NCBI GenBank assembly: GCA_019115485.1
Contig: DXDM01000014.1
Location: 1 to 64,000, forward strand
Length of the DNA stretch: 64,000 nucleotides
Direction of reading: 5' to 3'
DNA from: Candidatus Barnesiella excrementavium
GTDB taxonomy: Bacteria; Bacteroidota; Bacteroidia; Bacteroidales; Barnesiellaceae
Both the position numbers and the translations under genes were made by a program. The notes below the pieces were generated by a model, which saw only the letters and a program-made list of their open reading frames with translations, did not search any database and was not told the origin of the DNA. This document shows positions 8,754 to 15,480 of this stretch, in pieces. Numbering within the stretch: position 1 is the first letter of the stretch; each line of letters opens with the position of its first letter.

Positions 8754-9293
8754 TCAGAATTTGTCGGCCAGAGCGGCAGCCTGCCGGCAACCGTCGGTGT
8801 GGTCGATGTCGCCCTCGTTGAGTACGCCGGGAATGAGGACCTCGCCTACCATCTCCCATTGCAGCAGGGCGGCTGTACGCTCCATGGGGATACGTACCCC
8901 GTCGAGCACGGTGGTATCCTCCTCTTCGCAGCAGGCAATCAAGGCGCACTTTTTGCCGGCCACCTCTTTACCACCCACCACGAGCGAGAAGAGTCGGTCG
9001 ATGGCTCCCTTGATTTGAGCCGGAATCGAATACCAGTAGACCGGCATGGTGAATACCACGGCGTCGGCTTCGAGCACAGCCGGGGCGATGTCGTTGAAAT
9101 CGTCGTCGAACGAGCAGGCCTTGCCCGTCTTGTAACAGGTCATGCAGGCATGACAGCCGCCAATTTTCAGGAAGGCGGCATCGAATCGACGTATCGTGTG
9201 ACCCCGTTTTTCGGCCTCCTGAATAAAGGCATCGGTCATGGCAAAGCTGTTGCCCCTCTTGCGGGGACTACCGGTGATGACTGCTATCTTCAT
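8754..9293 (-). CDS. Flavodoxin-fold NAD(P)H-dependent FMN reductase family protein
   Basis: The protein binds FMN and probably reduces quinones, nitro compounds or iron with NAD(P)H. The phosphate loop TGSPRKRGNSFAMTD is at residues 8-22. A cysteine motif GCHACMTCYKTGKAC around residue 47 is typical of the iron-sulfur flavoprotein/reductase branch, and VVFTMPVYWYSIPAQIKGAIDR near residue 80 is the flavin-binding loop. Length 179 is normal. It follows the NTF2-like gene with an 18-bp gap on the minus strand; both are divergent from an HxlR-type regulator, the usual arrangement for thiol- or electrophile-induced reductases. The substrate is not known. Confidence 0.88.
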   Translation of the reverse strand: MKIAVITGSPRKRGNSFAMTDAFIQEAEKRGHTIRRFDAAFLKIGGCHACMTCYKTGKACSFDDDFNDIAPAVLEADAVVFTMPVYWYSIPAQIKGAIDRLFSLVVGGKEVAGKKCALIACCEEEDTTVLDGVRIPMERTAALLQWEMVGEVLIPGVLNEGDIDHTDGCRQAAALADKF

Positions 9294-9311
9294 GGTTGTC
9301 TTTCTCCTTTC

Positions 9312-9695
9312 TTATTTTTGAATCGTATCGGAATTCTGGTTGTAGGCTTTGGCCACGCATTTCCACTCGCCGTTGATTTTCAGCAACAGCAGGTAGTCGG
9401 TAAAGTCGATGCGTCCGCCCCATTTCTCTTCGAGTATGCGCACGACGGCCACCGTTTCTTCGAGGGCTACGATGTCGATGCGGGCATCGAAATTCTCGCC
9501 GGCACCCACGGTGTCGACATTGTGGTAGAACTGTTCGATGGAGCCGTGTTCGAGTTTCCCGTCCAGGAATCCGAACAGCACTGCTTCGTCGACAAACAAC
9601 TCCTTGGCATAGCGGCTGTCGCCCTCGGCCACACTCTTGACAAATTTCATGGCAGCCGCTTCGACTGCCTTGTACTCGGCTATATTTGCTCTCAT
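9312..9695 (-). CDS. NTF2-like/lumazine-binding family protein
   Basis: The preferred start is ATG at 9695 (MRANIAEYKAVEAAAMKFV); the track start at 9752 runs through the divergent promoter region. The 127-residue protein has the SnoaL/NTF2-like cone-fold pattern: a long N-terminal helix, LFVDEAVLFGFLDGKLEHGS, a variable strand pair, and a final strand with FTDYLLLLKINGEWKCVAKAY. Such proteins often carry a hydrophobic pocket, but an enzymatic role cannot be read here. It is the first gene of a two-gene minus-strand unit with the flavoprotein and may act on the same compound. Confidence 0.82.
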   Translation of the reverse strand: MRANIAEYKAVEAAAMKFVKSVAEGDSRYAKELFVDEAVLFGFLDGKLEHGSIEQFYHNVDTVGAGENFDARIDIVALEETVAVVRILEEKWGGRIDFTDYLLLLKINGEWKCVAKAYNQNSDTIQK

Positions 9696-9817
9696 ATCGG
9701 GTTGGTTTTTAGTTGCTGGAACAAAGCTATGGGGTAATTGCGATTTATACAAGTACCGTAAAATTATTCAGGTACTGAAAAATTTTTCGGTATATCGTTC
9801 GTTTGGAGGGTTATATG

Positions 9818-9825
9818 TAACTTTG
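9818..9825 (+). promoter_or_regulatory. -7 box upstream of the HxlR gene
   Basis: TAACTTTG matches TAnnTTTG. No TTG is found 19-21 nt upstream, so the promoter may be weak or regulated. A transcript from here would start close to or after the GTG at 9828, so the ATG at 9852 is the better start. Confidence 0.5.
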
Positions 9826-9851
9826 TCGTGAACAGAAAAACCGTAGCGCGT

Positions 9852-10199
9852 ATGTATGAACGTAAAATTCCGGTCGACCTGGATTGCCCCCTGCGGCTGA
9901 CCATGAGTCTGATTGACTCGAAGTGGAAATCGTGTATCCTCGACGAGCTCCGTCACCGGGCGATGCGTCCCAGCGAGTTGCACAAGGCCTTGCCCGAGGC
10001 GACACCCCGGGTTCTCGACTTGCAGTTGAAAGAGCTGGTCGAGGACGGTTTGGTCGAGAAAACCATCTATGCCGAGTTGCCGCCCCGTTCGCAATACTCC
10101 ATCACACCGCTGGGCATGACACTCATTCCCATCATCGATGCCATGCTCGAATGGGGCACCCAAAACAAGGCGCTGTTTGAGCGGAAATATGGCAAATGA
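9852..10199 (+). CDS. HxlR/MarR-like winged-helix transcriptional regulator
   Basis: HxlR-family regulators bind DNA as dimers, and several (YodB, HypR, QorR) sense quinones or disulfide stress through a conserved N-terminal cysteine. Here that cysteine is in DLDCPLRLTMSLIDSKWKSC. The recognition helix region is ATPRVLDLQLKELVEDGL and the wing is KTIYAELPPRSQYSITPLG. The track start is GTG 9828; I prefer ATG 9852 because of the -7 box at 9818-9825. The resulting 115 residues match the family. The gene is divergent from the NTF2/flavoprotein pair, which is probably its target. Confidence 0.88.
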   Translation: MYERKIPVDLDCPLRLTMSLIDSKWKSCILDELRHRAMRPSELHKALPEATPRVLDLQLKELVEDGLVEKTIYAELPPRSQYSITPLGMTLIPIIDAMLEWGTQNKALFERKYGK

Positions 10200-10247
10200 G
10201 ACCGGAGAAGTAATCTTCTTCGGCCTCATTTGTAGAGGGTTTTCGGG

Positions 10248-11216
10248 TTACAGAATCGCATTGAACAGATAGCCCGACAAGATGATAAAGAGGGTGATGA
10301 TGCCGAAGAAGATGCCGATGAGGCGCCAGGTCATCATCTTCTTGAGCAGGGTTGCCTCGGGGAGCGAGAGCCCCACGACGGCCATCATGAAGGCCAGGGC
10401 GGTGCCGATGGGGATACCTTTGGCCACGAACACCTCGACGATGGGCACGATGCCGGCGGCGTTGGCATAGAGGGGAACGGCCAGCAGTACCGACAGGGGC
10501 ACGGCCCACACGTTGTCGCGCGACATGTATTGCTCGAAGAATCCTTCGGGTACGTAGCCGTGCATGATGGCTCCGATGCCGATACCGATGAGGATATAGA
10601 GCAAAACACCCTTGACGATACCCCAAGCCTCGCGCAAGATGGAGGGCAGCCGTTTCATAAAGGGGGTGCGCTCCTTCTCCCAGGTCGAGAAGTCGGCCGA
10701 GGCGTTTTGCTGGATCTGTTTCACCCAGTCGCTCAGGTAGGGTTCCAGTCGCAACCGGCCCAGCAGGAAGCCCCCCACCATACCCAGCAGGATTCCGCTC
10801 ACGACATAGACGACGGTAATGCGCACCCCGAAGGTGCCGAGAAACATGGCCACGGCCACCTCGTTGACCAGCGGCGAGGTGATGAGGTAGGCAAAGGTGA
10901 CTCCCAGCGGTATGCCTCCTTTGACAAACCCGATGAAGAGGGGAATCGACGAGCAGGAGCAGAAGGGGGTAATGGCTCCGAAGAGGGAGGCGAAGAGGTA
11001 TTGCAGTCCGTAGAACCGGTGTGTGGTGAGGTAGTTGCGCAGTCGCTCGATGGGGAAATAGGCGTTGACGACGCCCATGATGGCGCTGATGAAGAAGAGC
11101 AGCAGTACAATCTTTATCGAGTCGTAGACAAAAAAGTTGAGGGAGCTGCCGAGCGGTGTGTCGGCGCTCAGTCCGAGCAGGCTGTAAATCAGCCAGTCGG
11201 CAAATCGCTGTATCAT
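10248..11216 (-). CDS. arsP: ArsP-like permease (DUF318/YraQ family)
   Basis: The protein has about eight hydrophobic segments in two halves, as in the permease family that includes ArsP (efflux of trivalent organoarsenicals). The family cysteine motif TPFCSCSSIPLFIGFVKGGI is at about residue 82, and SPLVNEVAVAMFLG follows. A soluble loop (residues about 155-190) separates the halves, and the second half repeats the helix pair pattern (AIMHGYVPEG, PLYANAAGIVPI). Length 322 is normal. It is the last gene of the arsenic cluster, 51 bp after arsC, and has its own operator-like site. Function as an arsenical exporter rests on context plus the CSC motif. Confidence 0.85.
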   Translation of the reverse strand: MIQRFADWLIYSLLGLSADTPLGSSLNFFVYDSIKIVLLLFFISAIMGVVNAYFPIERLRNYLTTHRFYGLQYLFASLFGAITPFCSCSSIPLFIGFVKGGIPLGVTFAYLITSPLVNEVAVAMFLGTFGVRITVVYVVSGILLGMVGGFLLGRLRLEPYLSDWVKQIQQNASADFSTWEKERTPFMKRLPSILREAWGIVKGVLLYILIGIGIGAIMHGYVPEGFFEQYMSRDNVWAVPLSVLLAVPLYANAAGIVPIVEVFVAKGIPIGTALAFMMAVVGLSLPEATLLKKMMTWRLIGIFFGIITLFIILSGYLFNAIL

Positions 11217-11234
11217 GATAGTCTAAGTTTTTTT

Positions 11235-11252
11235 GTTTGTAATAGTACGAAC
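11235..11252 (-). promoter_or_regulatory. ArsR-type operator candidate upstream of arsP
   Basis: GTTTG-TAATAGTA-CGAAC has the same half-site and 8-bp spacing as the arsR operator, with one mismatch. It lies 18 bp upstream of the arsP start. Confidence 0.55.
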
Positions 11253-11267
11253 ATTGTAGGTAAAAAA

Positions 11268-11717
11268 TTATATTTCGCAGGCACACCGGGGTAGATCTTT
11301 CCCCAGAATCTCGGTCAGATAGAATCGGGCGAACCGATCTCGTATCTGGTCGCGGGCGGTGACGAACGTCGCTCTTATCGCTTCGGGCGACCCGGTAGCT
11401 TCGGCCGGATCCTCGATACCTATGTGCAGCCGGTGGCGCACTTGTCCCGAGAACAGGGGGCAGCTTTCGCGGGCGTGGTCACATACCGTAATCACATAAT
11501 CCCACGGCTCGTTTCGATAGACCTCGACATCGGTAGGGGTGTGGTGGCTGATATCGATACCGACTTCGGCCATGACCTCGATGGCCCAGGGATTGACTTG
11601 CCCGGCCGGGTGTGTGCCCGCCGAGAATACTTGCAGGTTGGGGTCGAACGCTTGCAGAAAGCTGTGAGCCATCTGGCTGCGGCAACTGTTGCCTGTGCAG
11701 AGAATCAAGATTTTCAT
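11268..11717 (-). CDS. arsC: Arsenate reductase, low-molecular-weight phosphatase fold
   Basis: This thioredoxin-coupled type of ArsC reduces arsenate to arsenite. The P-loop CTGNSCRSQMAHSFLQ is at residues 7-22. Other family segments are VFSAGTHPAG, the GIDISHHTP loop and DYVITVCDHARESCPLFSG, which holds the second and third redox cysteines. Length 149 is normal. The ATG at 11717 overlaps the arsG stop by ATGA. The track shows it fused to a 379-residue ORF beginning at 12407; that fusion arises because the shifted arsG frame happens to run into arsC without a stop. The true start is the ATG at 11717. Confidence 0.94.
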   Translation of the reverse strand: MKILILCTGNSCRSQMAHSFLQAFDPNLQVFSAGTHPAGQVNPWAIEVMAEVGIDISHHTPTDVEVYRNEPWDYVITVCDHARESCPLFSGQVRHRLHIGIEDPAEATGSPEAIRATFVTARDQIRDRFARFYLTEILGKDLPRCACEI

Positions 11718-12407
11718 ATCCAGTCTAATTGTATGAGGGCGTAGTAGAGACCCACGATGATAAACAGGGTCGCCACAGCGCGGTTGAACCACTTTTGAAA
11801 CAGTTGTATGCGGTTGTAGAACCGTCCGATTCCGGCCACGCTGTATGCCAGTATCCAAGCCGCCGCTACGACAGGCAAGCCGGTAGCCAGGGCAAAGACT
11901 ACGGGGAGCAGATAGCCTCCGGGTTCGAGAACCGACATCGGTATGAGCATTCCGAAGTAGAGCACTCCGCTGGTGGGACAGAAGGCCAGGGCGAGGAGGA
12001 TACCCAGTAGCAGGCTGCCCCAGGCTCCTTGAAGTCGCTCGCTTTTTACCGAGGGAGAGAATCCCCATCGCGAGAGCGGCAGCTTGTGGCCGAACCACAT
12101 GAACCCTCCGACGATGAGCAGCAACGGAGCCAGCAACCGTTCGCCCCAACGGTTTATCTCCTTCTCGACGTTGCAGTATGGCGATGAGAAGGGCCCCCAG
12201 TGTGGCGTAGGCTATTACACGTCCGAGCGTGTAGAGCACGCCGTTGGTAAAGATGCGGTTGCGGTTTTCTATATCTTTGCTTATAAAGCCGATGGCGGTA
12301 ATGTTGGTGGCCAGCGGGCAGGGGCTCACCGCCGTGAGCAGGCCGAGCAGAAAGGCCGTGACGACAGGTACCTCGCTCTGCTCGAGCAGGGTTTGCAGGA
12401 AATTCAT
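11714..12407 (-). pseudogene. arsG: ArsG-like membrane permease, frameshifted
   Basis: The N-terminal frame encodes MNFLQTLLEQSEVPVVTAFL, then SPCPLATNITAIGF and a second membrane span, up to about residue 78. The rest (VEKEINRWGERLLAPLLLIV, CPTSGVLYFGM, through LYYALIQLDWI) is in another frame. The switch is required between about 12150 and 12180. The total of 694 nt is one more than a multiple of three, fitting one extra base. No homopolymer lies there. Corrected, the protein would have about 230 residues and six membrane segments, like ArsG/cytochrome-biogenesis-type transporters linked to export of aromatic arsenicals. It may be an inactivated gene, a sequencing error or a recoded gene; only the data behind the sequence can tell. 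Confidence 0.82.
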
Positions 12408-12417
12408 GTGCTAAAAC

Positions 12418-12825
12418 CTATTTGAGCAGTTGGATAATAGTCTCCCGTATCTTCTGTTTGAAGAGAGCCGTGTTGCTTCGTGCATTTTGAAAAGCAAATA
12501 GCGTGAGGTCGTTGCGCTGTTCTATGCCCTCGTTCCACCCGTTAATGAAGAGCGATGAGCGGCTTACCCGGTATCGGTCGGCCAGTTTTTCGCCTTCGGG
12601 GGTTGAGAGGTCTATTTCACGGAACTTTACTTTCTGCTCCTTGACTTGCCGGGCGAAACTTTCGTCGATGACTTCACGGGTGTATGCCTCGATGGCTTTG
12701 CAGGTGGCACATCGTTGTTTCCCGTGGAAGTAGAGTACCTCGACAAAGGTGTCGGGCTGAGTTTCAGCCCAGCCTGGCGCCAGGCATAGCATGATGAATG
12801 AAAGGGCAATAACTATCGGTTTCAT
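12418..12825 (-). CDS. arsF: ArsF-like thioredoxin-fold protein, exported
   Basis: A signal peptide (MKPIVIALSFIMLCLAPGWAET) precedes a thioredoxin-like domain of about 110 residues with HGKQRCATCKAIEAYTREV, a CATC redox motif. The remainder (KFREIDLSTPEGEKLADRYR, SSLFINGWNEG) fits the ArsF family described with arsE and arsG in organoarsenical resistance loci. It should act in the periplasm, perhaps passing electrons from the membrane permease to an arsenical. It lies 13 bp downstream of arsE and 10 bp upstream of arsG, so all are on one transcript. If arsG is truly broken, its partner is lost. Confidence 0.85.
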   Translation of the reverse strand: MKPIVIALSFIMLCLAPGWAETQPDTFVEVLYFHGKQRCATCKAIEAYTREVIDESFARQVKEQKVKFREIDLSTPEGEKLADRYRVSRSSLFINGWNEGIEQRNDLTLFAFQNARSNTALFKQKIRETIIQLLK

Positions 12826-12838
12826 GGTCAGGTGCTGT

Positions 12839-13069
12839 TTATCGGGTGAGTAGGGCTTTGATTTCGTCGGTCGACAGTTTGCCTTTGCCCACCACTTTTC
12901 CGTCTATGACGAGGGCCGGCAGTGACATCACGTTATAGGCCATGATTTTTATCAAATCTTCTTCTTTTGAGAGTGTGGCTTGTATTCCCAGCTCGTTGAC
13001 TACTTGTTCTACTCGTTCGTACAAGGCTTTGCACCCGGCGCAGCCGGTTCCTAAAACTTTGATTTCCAT
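12839..13069 (-). CDS. arsE: ArsE-like small thioredoxin-family (redox-active disulfide) protein
   Basis: The 76-residue protein begins MEIKVLGTGCAGCKALYERV; the CAGC motif at residues 10-13 is the active site. LPALVIDGKVVGKGKLSTDE is the cis-proline region, typical of the 'redox-active disulfide protein 2' family. No signal peptide is present, so it is cytoplasmic. It is the first gene after arsR in the cluster. An operator-like dyad lies 29 bp upstream of its start, which suggests a promoter of its own besides readthrough from arsR. Confidence 0.88.
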   Translation of the reverse strand: MEIKVLGTGCAGCKALYERVEQVVNELGIQATLSKEEDLIKIMAYNVMSLPALVIDGKVVGKGKLSTDEIKALLTR

Positions 13070-13097
13070 AATTTGTATAAGTTATAAGTTAAACGTA

Positions 13098-13115
13098 TTT
13101 CGTAAAACAACGAAC
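13098..13115 (-). promoter_or_regulatory. ArsR-type operator candidate upstream of arsE
   Basis: TTTCG-TAAAACAA-CGAAC keeps the 5+8+5 architecture with one mismatch in the outer base. On the minus strand a weak box TACGTTTA lies immediately downstream (13090-13097). Confidence 0.6.
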
Positions 13116-13138
13116 AATGTGGCGAAAAAAAGGGGCTG

Positions 13139-13468
13139 CTATTTGCAGCATTTCCCCGAAGAGCAGACGCATTGCCCGAAAAACTCTTGAAAGAGCTGTC
13201 GGGCCCTTTCCCAGTTTTGCCGGTTGATGCAATACCGCACCTTGGGAGTCTCCACCTCGCCCTGTATGAGGTCGGCCTCTTTCAACTCTTTCAAGTGTTG
13301 GGAGACCGTCGCCTTGGCGATGGGCAGCTCTTCGTGAATATCGCCGAAGTAGCAGGTCTCCTGTTGGGCCAGGAAGTGCATGATGGCGATGCGGGCCGGG
13401 TGTCCCAGCGCTTTGGCGATGCGGGCCAGTTGCTCCTGGGTGGGGGTGTACTCTTTTTTCTCGTCCAT
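13139..13468 (-). CDS. arsR: ArsR-family arsenite-responsive repressor
   Basis: This ArsR/SmtB winged-helix repressor probably leaves DNA when As(III) binds. The start at ATG 13468 ([20 protein letters not shown]) is preferred to the track start at 13519, which lies inside the promoter. The recognition helix is [22 protein letters not shown]. The last 10 residues, [11 protein letters not shown], hold four cysteines and are the likely metalloid site, unlike the classical CVC in helix 3; the cysteine in [12 protein letters not shown] could also take part. It heads the arsenic gene series, and its own promoter contains the best operator in the region. Confidence 0.93.
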   Translation of the reverse strand: MDEKKEYTPTQEQLARIAKALGHPARIAIMHFLAQQETCYFGDIHEELPIAKATVSQHLKELKEADLIQGEVETPKVRYCINRQNWERARQLFQEFFGQCVCSSGKCCK

Positions 13469-13480
13469 AGTTTGCTTGTT

Positions 13481-13515
13481 GTTCGCAAATATACGAACAT
13501 AATTCGATTGGTCAA
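13481..13515 (-). promoter_or_regulatory. arsR promoter with embedded operator
   Basis: On the minus strand TTG (13513-13515), 19 nt and TATATTTG (13486-13493) form a consensus promoter. The -7 box is exactly the 8-bp centre of a perfect inverted repeat GTTCG-CAAATATA-CGAAC (13481-13498). Repressor binding would directly cover the -7 element. The ATG is 13 bp further on. Confidence 0.8.
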
Positions 13516-13743
13516 TCATATTTGCGTTTTTTTTGTTGGGTATCGCATTTTGTACCGCTTCGTGAACCGGGTGGGGAGGGTAGATGTTTTTCTCTTCGGG
13601 GCGGTGGATAAAGCAGGTAAACTTTAATTATCGGCTTGATGAATAATAGGTTGTATCTATTCTTGCAGGCAGGGGTAGAGGGTGATGAGGGTTGAAAACA
13701 AACCCTAAAAAGCCCTAAAAATAGATAGCCAGGGCGTGTCTGT
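13516..13743. other. Intergenic stretch, nothing recognised
   Basis: Between the arsR promoter and the promoter of the flavodoxin-like pair I see no convincing ORF or hairpin. Two short direct repeats (CCCTAAAAA and AGCCCTAAAAATAG) occur near 13705-13725. Confidence 0.5.
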
Positions 13744-13775
13744 TTTGGCAGGACTTTGTAAAAGAGCTATTTTTG
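13744..13775 (+). promoter_or_regulatory. Promoter for the flavodoxin-like gene pair
   Basis: TTTG (13744-13747), 20 nt and TATTTTTG (13768-13775) match the consensus exactly. The leader to the ATG at 13860 is about 80 nt. Confidence 0.75.
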
Positions 13776-13859
13776 CCACCTGCTCTGGGGATTATTTAGA
13801 ACTAATTTAAATTCGGCCGGTAGAATTACGGTGAAAATTCACACTAAAAACGACTGATA

Positions 13860-14372
13860 ATGAAACTGATAATGAGTGACCGACCTGTTTCTCTGAACCT
13901 TCGGGTCGATTCGGAGATAAAATATATCGACTTGTCTTCGTTGAAGATTGCCAACTGTACGGGCTGTTTCGGCTGTTGGACCCGCACACCCGGCAAGTGC
14001 GTGATGCGCGACGATGCCACGCGGGTATATCCCTATATTGCCGCCAGCGACACGGTGCTGTATGTGAGCCGGGTGAAGTATGGCGGCTACGACGTGGTGA
14101 TGAAACGCATGCTCGAGCGGGCTATCCCGGTGCAGCAGGCCTTTATTCGGGTCTTCAAGGGTGAGACGCATCATGTGCAGCGGGCGGTGGTGCCCAAGCG
14201 GGCGACGATTGTGGCCTATGGCGACATCGAGCCCGAGGAGCGGGCCATCTTTGAACGGTTGGTGGCGCGCAATGCGAGCAACATGAGTTTCGAGAGTTAT
14301 GAAATACGCTTCGTTCCCGAAGCGGAATTGAATGATTGTATCCAGAAAATTGTAGATCAATGGGACGTGTGA
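13860..14372 (+). CDS. Flavodoxin-family protein lacking the N-terminal phosphate loop (first of a pair)
   Basis: The protein resembles the C-terminal two thirds of NADPH-dependent FMN reductases. It has KIANCTGCFGCWTRTPGKCVM near residue 32, a cysteine motif of this group, then DTVLYVSRVKYGGYDVVMKRMLERA. The usual first strand and GSPR loop are absent. An in-frame stop 13 bp before the ATG rules out a longer version from this frame. Similar two-gene units, in which the first protein lacks and the second has the flavin loop, are known in other bacteria, so this is probably its normal form. It overlaps the next gene by 13 bp, so the two products may work together. Confidence 0.8.
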   Translation: MKLIMSDRPVSLNLRVDSEIKYIDLSSLKIANCTGCFGCWTRTPGKCVMRDDATRVYPYIAASDTVLYVSRVKYGGYDVVMKRMLERAIPVQQAFIRVFKGETHHVQRAVVPKRATIVAYGDIEPEERAIFERLVARNASNMSFESYEIRFVPEAELNDCIQKIVDQWDV

Positions 14373-14989
14373 TGATTATAAACGGCAGCCCCCGGGCGCC
14401 GAAGTCGAATTCCCGGCGGTATGCCGAGATTTTTGCCCGATATTGTCCGGTCGAGACCGACTACTTCAACCTGACGAAACGGAATCATCGCGAGTTGTGC
14501 GACTTGATGGGCCGATACACCGATGTGCTGTTTGTCTTTCCCCTCTATGCCGATGCTTTACCGGTGGGCTTTCTTGAATTTTTGAAAGTGTTGGAGGTAA
14601 ATCCACCGGCTCGTAGACCGGTGATTTCCATTCTCATCAACTGCGGCTTTTTGGAGTATACTCAAAACGAGATTGCCATGCAGATGCTGCGGTTTTATTG
14701 CCGGAAGAACGGGTACCGGTTGGGGGCGGTCTTGGAGTTGGGTAGTGGCGAGGCCATCTTGGGAACCCCCTTCAAGTATGTGGCGGTGCGGGCCATCAAG
14801 CGGTTGGCCCGGTCGGTAGGCCGTGGGGAGTATTGTACGATACAGGCCACCATGCCGCTGAGCAAGCGGTGGTTCATTTGGGCCTCGACTTACTATTGGA
14901 CCCGCTACGGCCGCAAGTTCGGGGTGACCCAATCGCAGATGCAGACCCCGCTGATTGAGGACGGCCGGTTGCCGGATATCGAGGGATAG
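14360..14989 (+). CDS. Flavodoxin-fold NAD(P)H-dependent oxidoreductase-like protein (second of the pair)
   Basis: The start at ATG 14360 gives MGRVMIINGSPRAPKSNSRRY, a canonical FMN phosphate-binding loop. The track start at 14336 is an out-of-frame extension inside the first gene. TDVLFVFPLYADALPVGFLEFLKVLE near residue 60 is the second flavin-binding segment. The C-terminal 60 residues include KRWFIWASTYYWTRYGRKFGV, basic and aromatic, perhaps a membrane-contact or partner surface. Length is 209 residues. The 13-bp overlap with the upstream gene and shared promoter suggest one complex. No substrate can be assigned. Confidence 0.83.
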   Translation: MGRVMIINGSPRAPKSNSRRYAEIFARYCPVETDYFNLTKRNHRELCDLMGRYTDVLFVFPLYADALPVGFLEFLKVLEVNPPARRPVISILINCGFLEYTQNEIAMQMLRFYCRKNGYRLGAVLELGSGEAILGTPFKYVAVRAIKRLARSVGRGEYCTIQATMPLSKRWFIWASTYYWTRYGRKFGVTQSQMQTPLIEDGRLPDIEG

Positions 14990-14997
14990 GATTCCAT

Positions 14998-15171
14998 TAT
15001 CTTTTCATAAGATAAGATGTAGTTCGGCCTGACCACATTTGAAAACTGCGTTTTCATTTGGTTCTGCTCTCACCTTTCGCTATCTTTTCATAAGATAAGA
15101 TGCGGTTCGGCATAACCACATTTGAAAACTACGTTTTCATTTGGTTCTGCTCTCACCTTTCATTATCTTTG
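14998..15171 (+). repeat. Promoter-repeat locus A: two 83-bp units upstream of DUF4250 gene
   Basis: Unit 1 has GAAAAC-TGC-GTTTTC (15041-15055), TTTG (15057-15060), 20 nt and TATCTTTT (15081-15088). Unit 2 has GAAAAC-TAC-GTTTTC (15124-15138), TTTG (15140-15143), 20 nt and TATCTTTG (15164-15171). The period is exactly 83 bp. A dyad TATCTT-TTCAT-AAGATA precedes each palindrome (14998-15014 and 15081-15097). Only the gene-proximal unit has an intact -7 box, and it lies 27 bp before the DUF4250 ATG. Confidence 0.9.
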
Positions 15172-15198
15172 CACCCCGAAATAGAAAGGATACAGATT

Positions 15199-15378
15199 AT
15201 GAATACGTTACCCGAAGATCCGATGATTCTGTTTTCGTTTATCAACACGAAACTGCGCGACAATTATGCCTCGCTCGATGCCTTGTGCGACGATATGCAC
15301 ATCAGCAAGGCCGATTTGGTGGCCAAGTTGGGGAGTGCGGGATTTGAATATAATCCCAGTCAAAACAAGTTCTGGTAA
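15199..15378 (+). CDS. DUF4250 domain protein
   Basis: The 59-residue protein starts at ATG 15199 (MNTLPEDPMILFSFINTKLR); the longer track ORF runs through the promoter repeats. It carries the whole DUF4250 pattern: a short N-terminal PxDPxxLxSxxNxKLRD segment, LDALCDDMHISKADLVAKLG, which looks like a helix-turn-helix, and the closing FEYNPSQNKFW. Such proteins are widespread in gut anaerobes and have no known function; the helix-turn-helix look suggests nucleic-acid binding but this is inference. It is a single-gene unit controlled by the promoter-repeat array. Confidence 0.9.
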   Translation: MNTLPEDPMILFSFINTKLRDNYASLDALCDDMHISKADLVAKLGSAGFEYNPSQNKFW

Positions 15379-15480
15379 TCGGCAGACGATGGCGGGGCTG
15401 TCACGAAGGGGCAGCCTCTTTGACCGTTTGTATCTGTCTCATGGCTACGCAGCCCGGTAGTGCCGGAGCTGCGATTTTTT

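Noticed and set aside
11268-12407. 379-residue 'ArsG-ArsC fusion'
   Set aside because: The middle part is out-of-frame translation (Arg-, His- and Ser-rich); the true ArsG C-terminus lies in another frame and arsC has its own ATG in an ATGA overlap.
13860-14372. Truncated pseudogene of a flavodoxin
   Set aside because: An in-frame stop precedes the ATG, a consensus promoter is present and the pair organisation with the next gene resembles known two-gene units, so a complete short protein is more likely.
14998-15171. CRISPR-like array
   Set aside because: Only two units with conserved, not unique, intervening sequence, no cas genes, and a complete promoter inside each unit.
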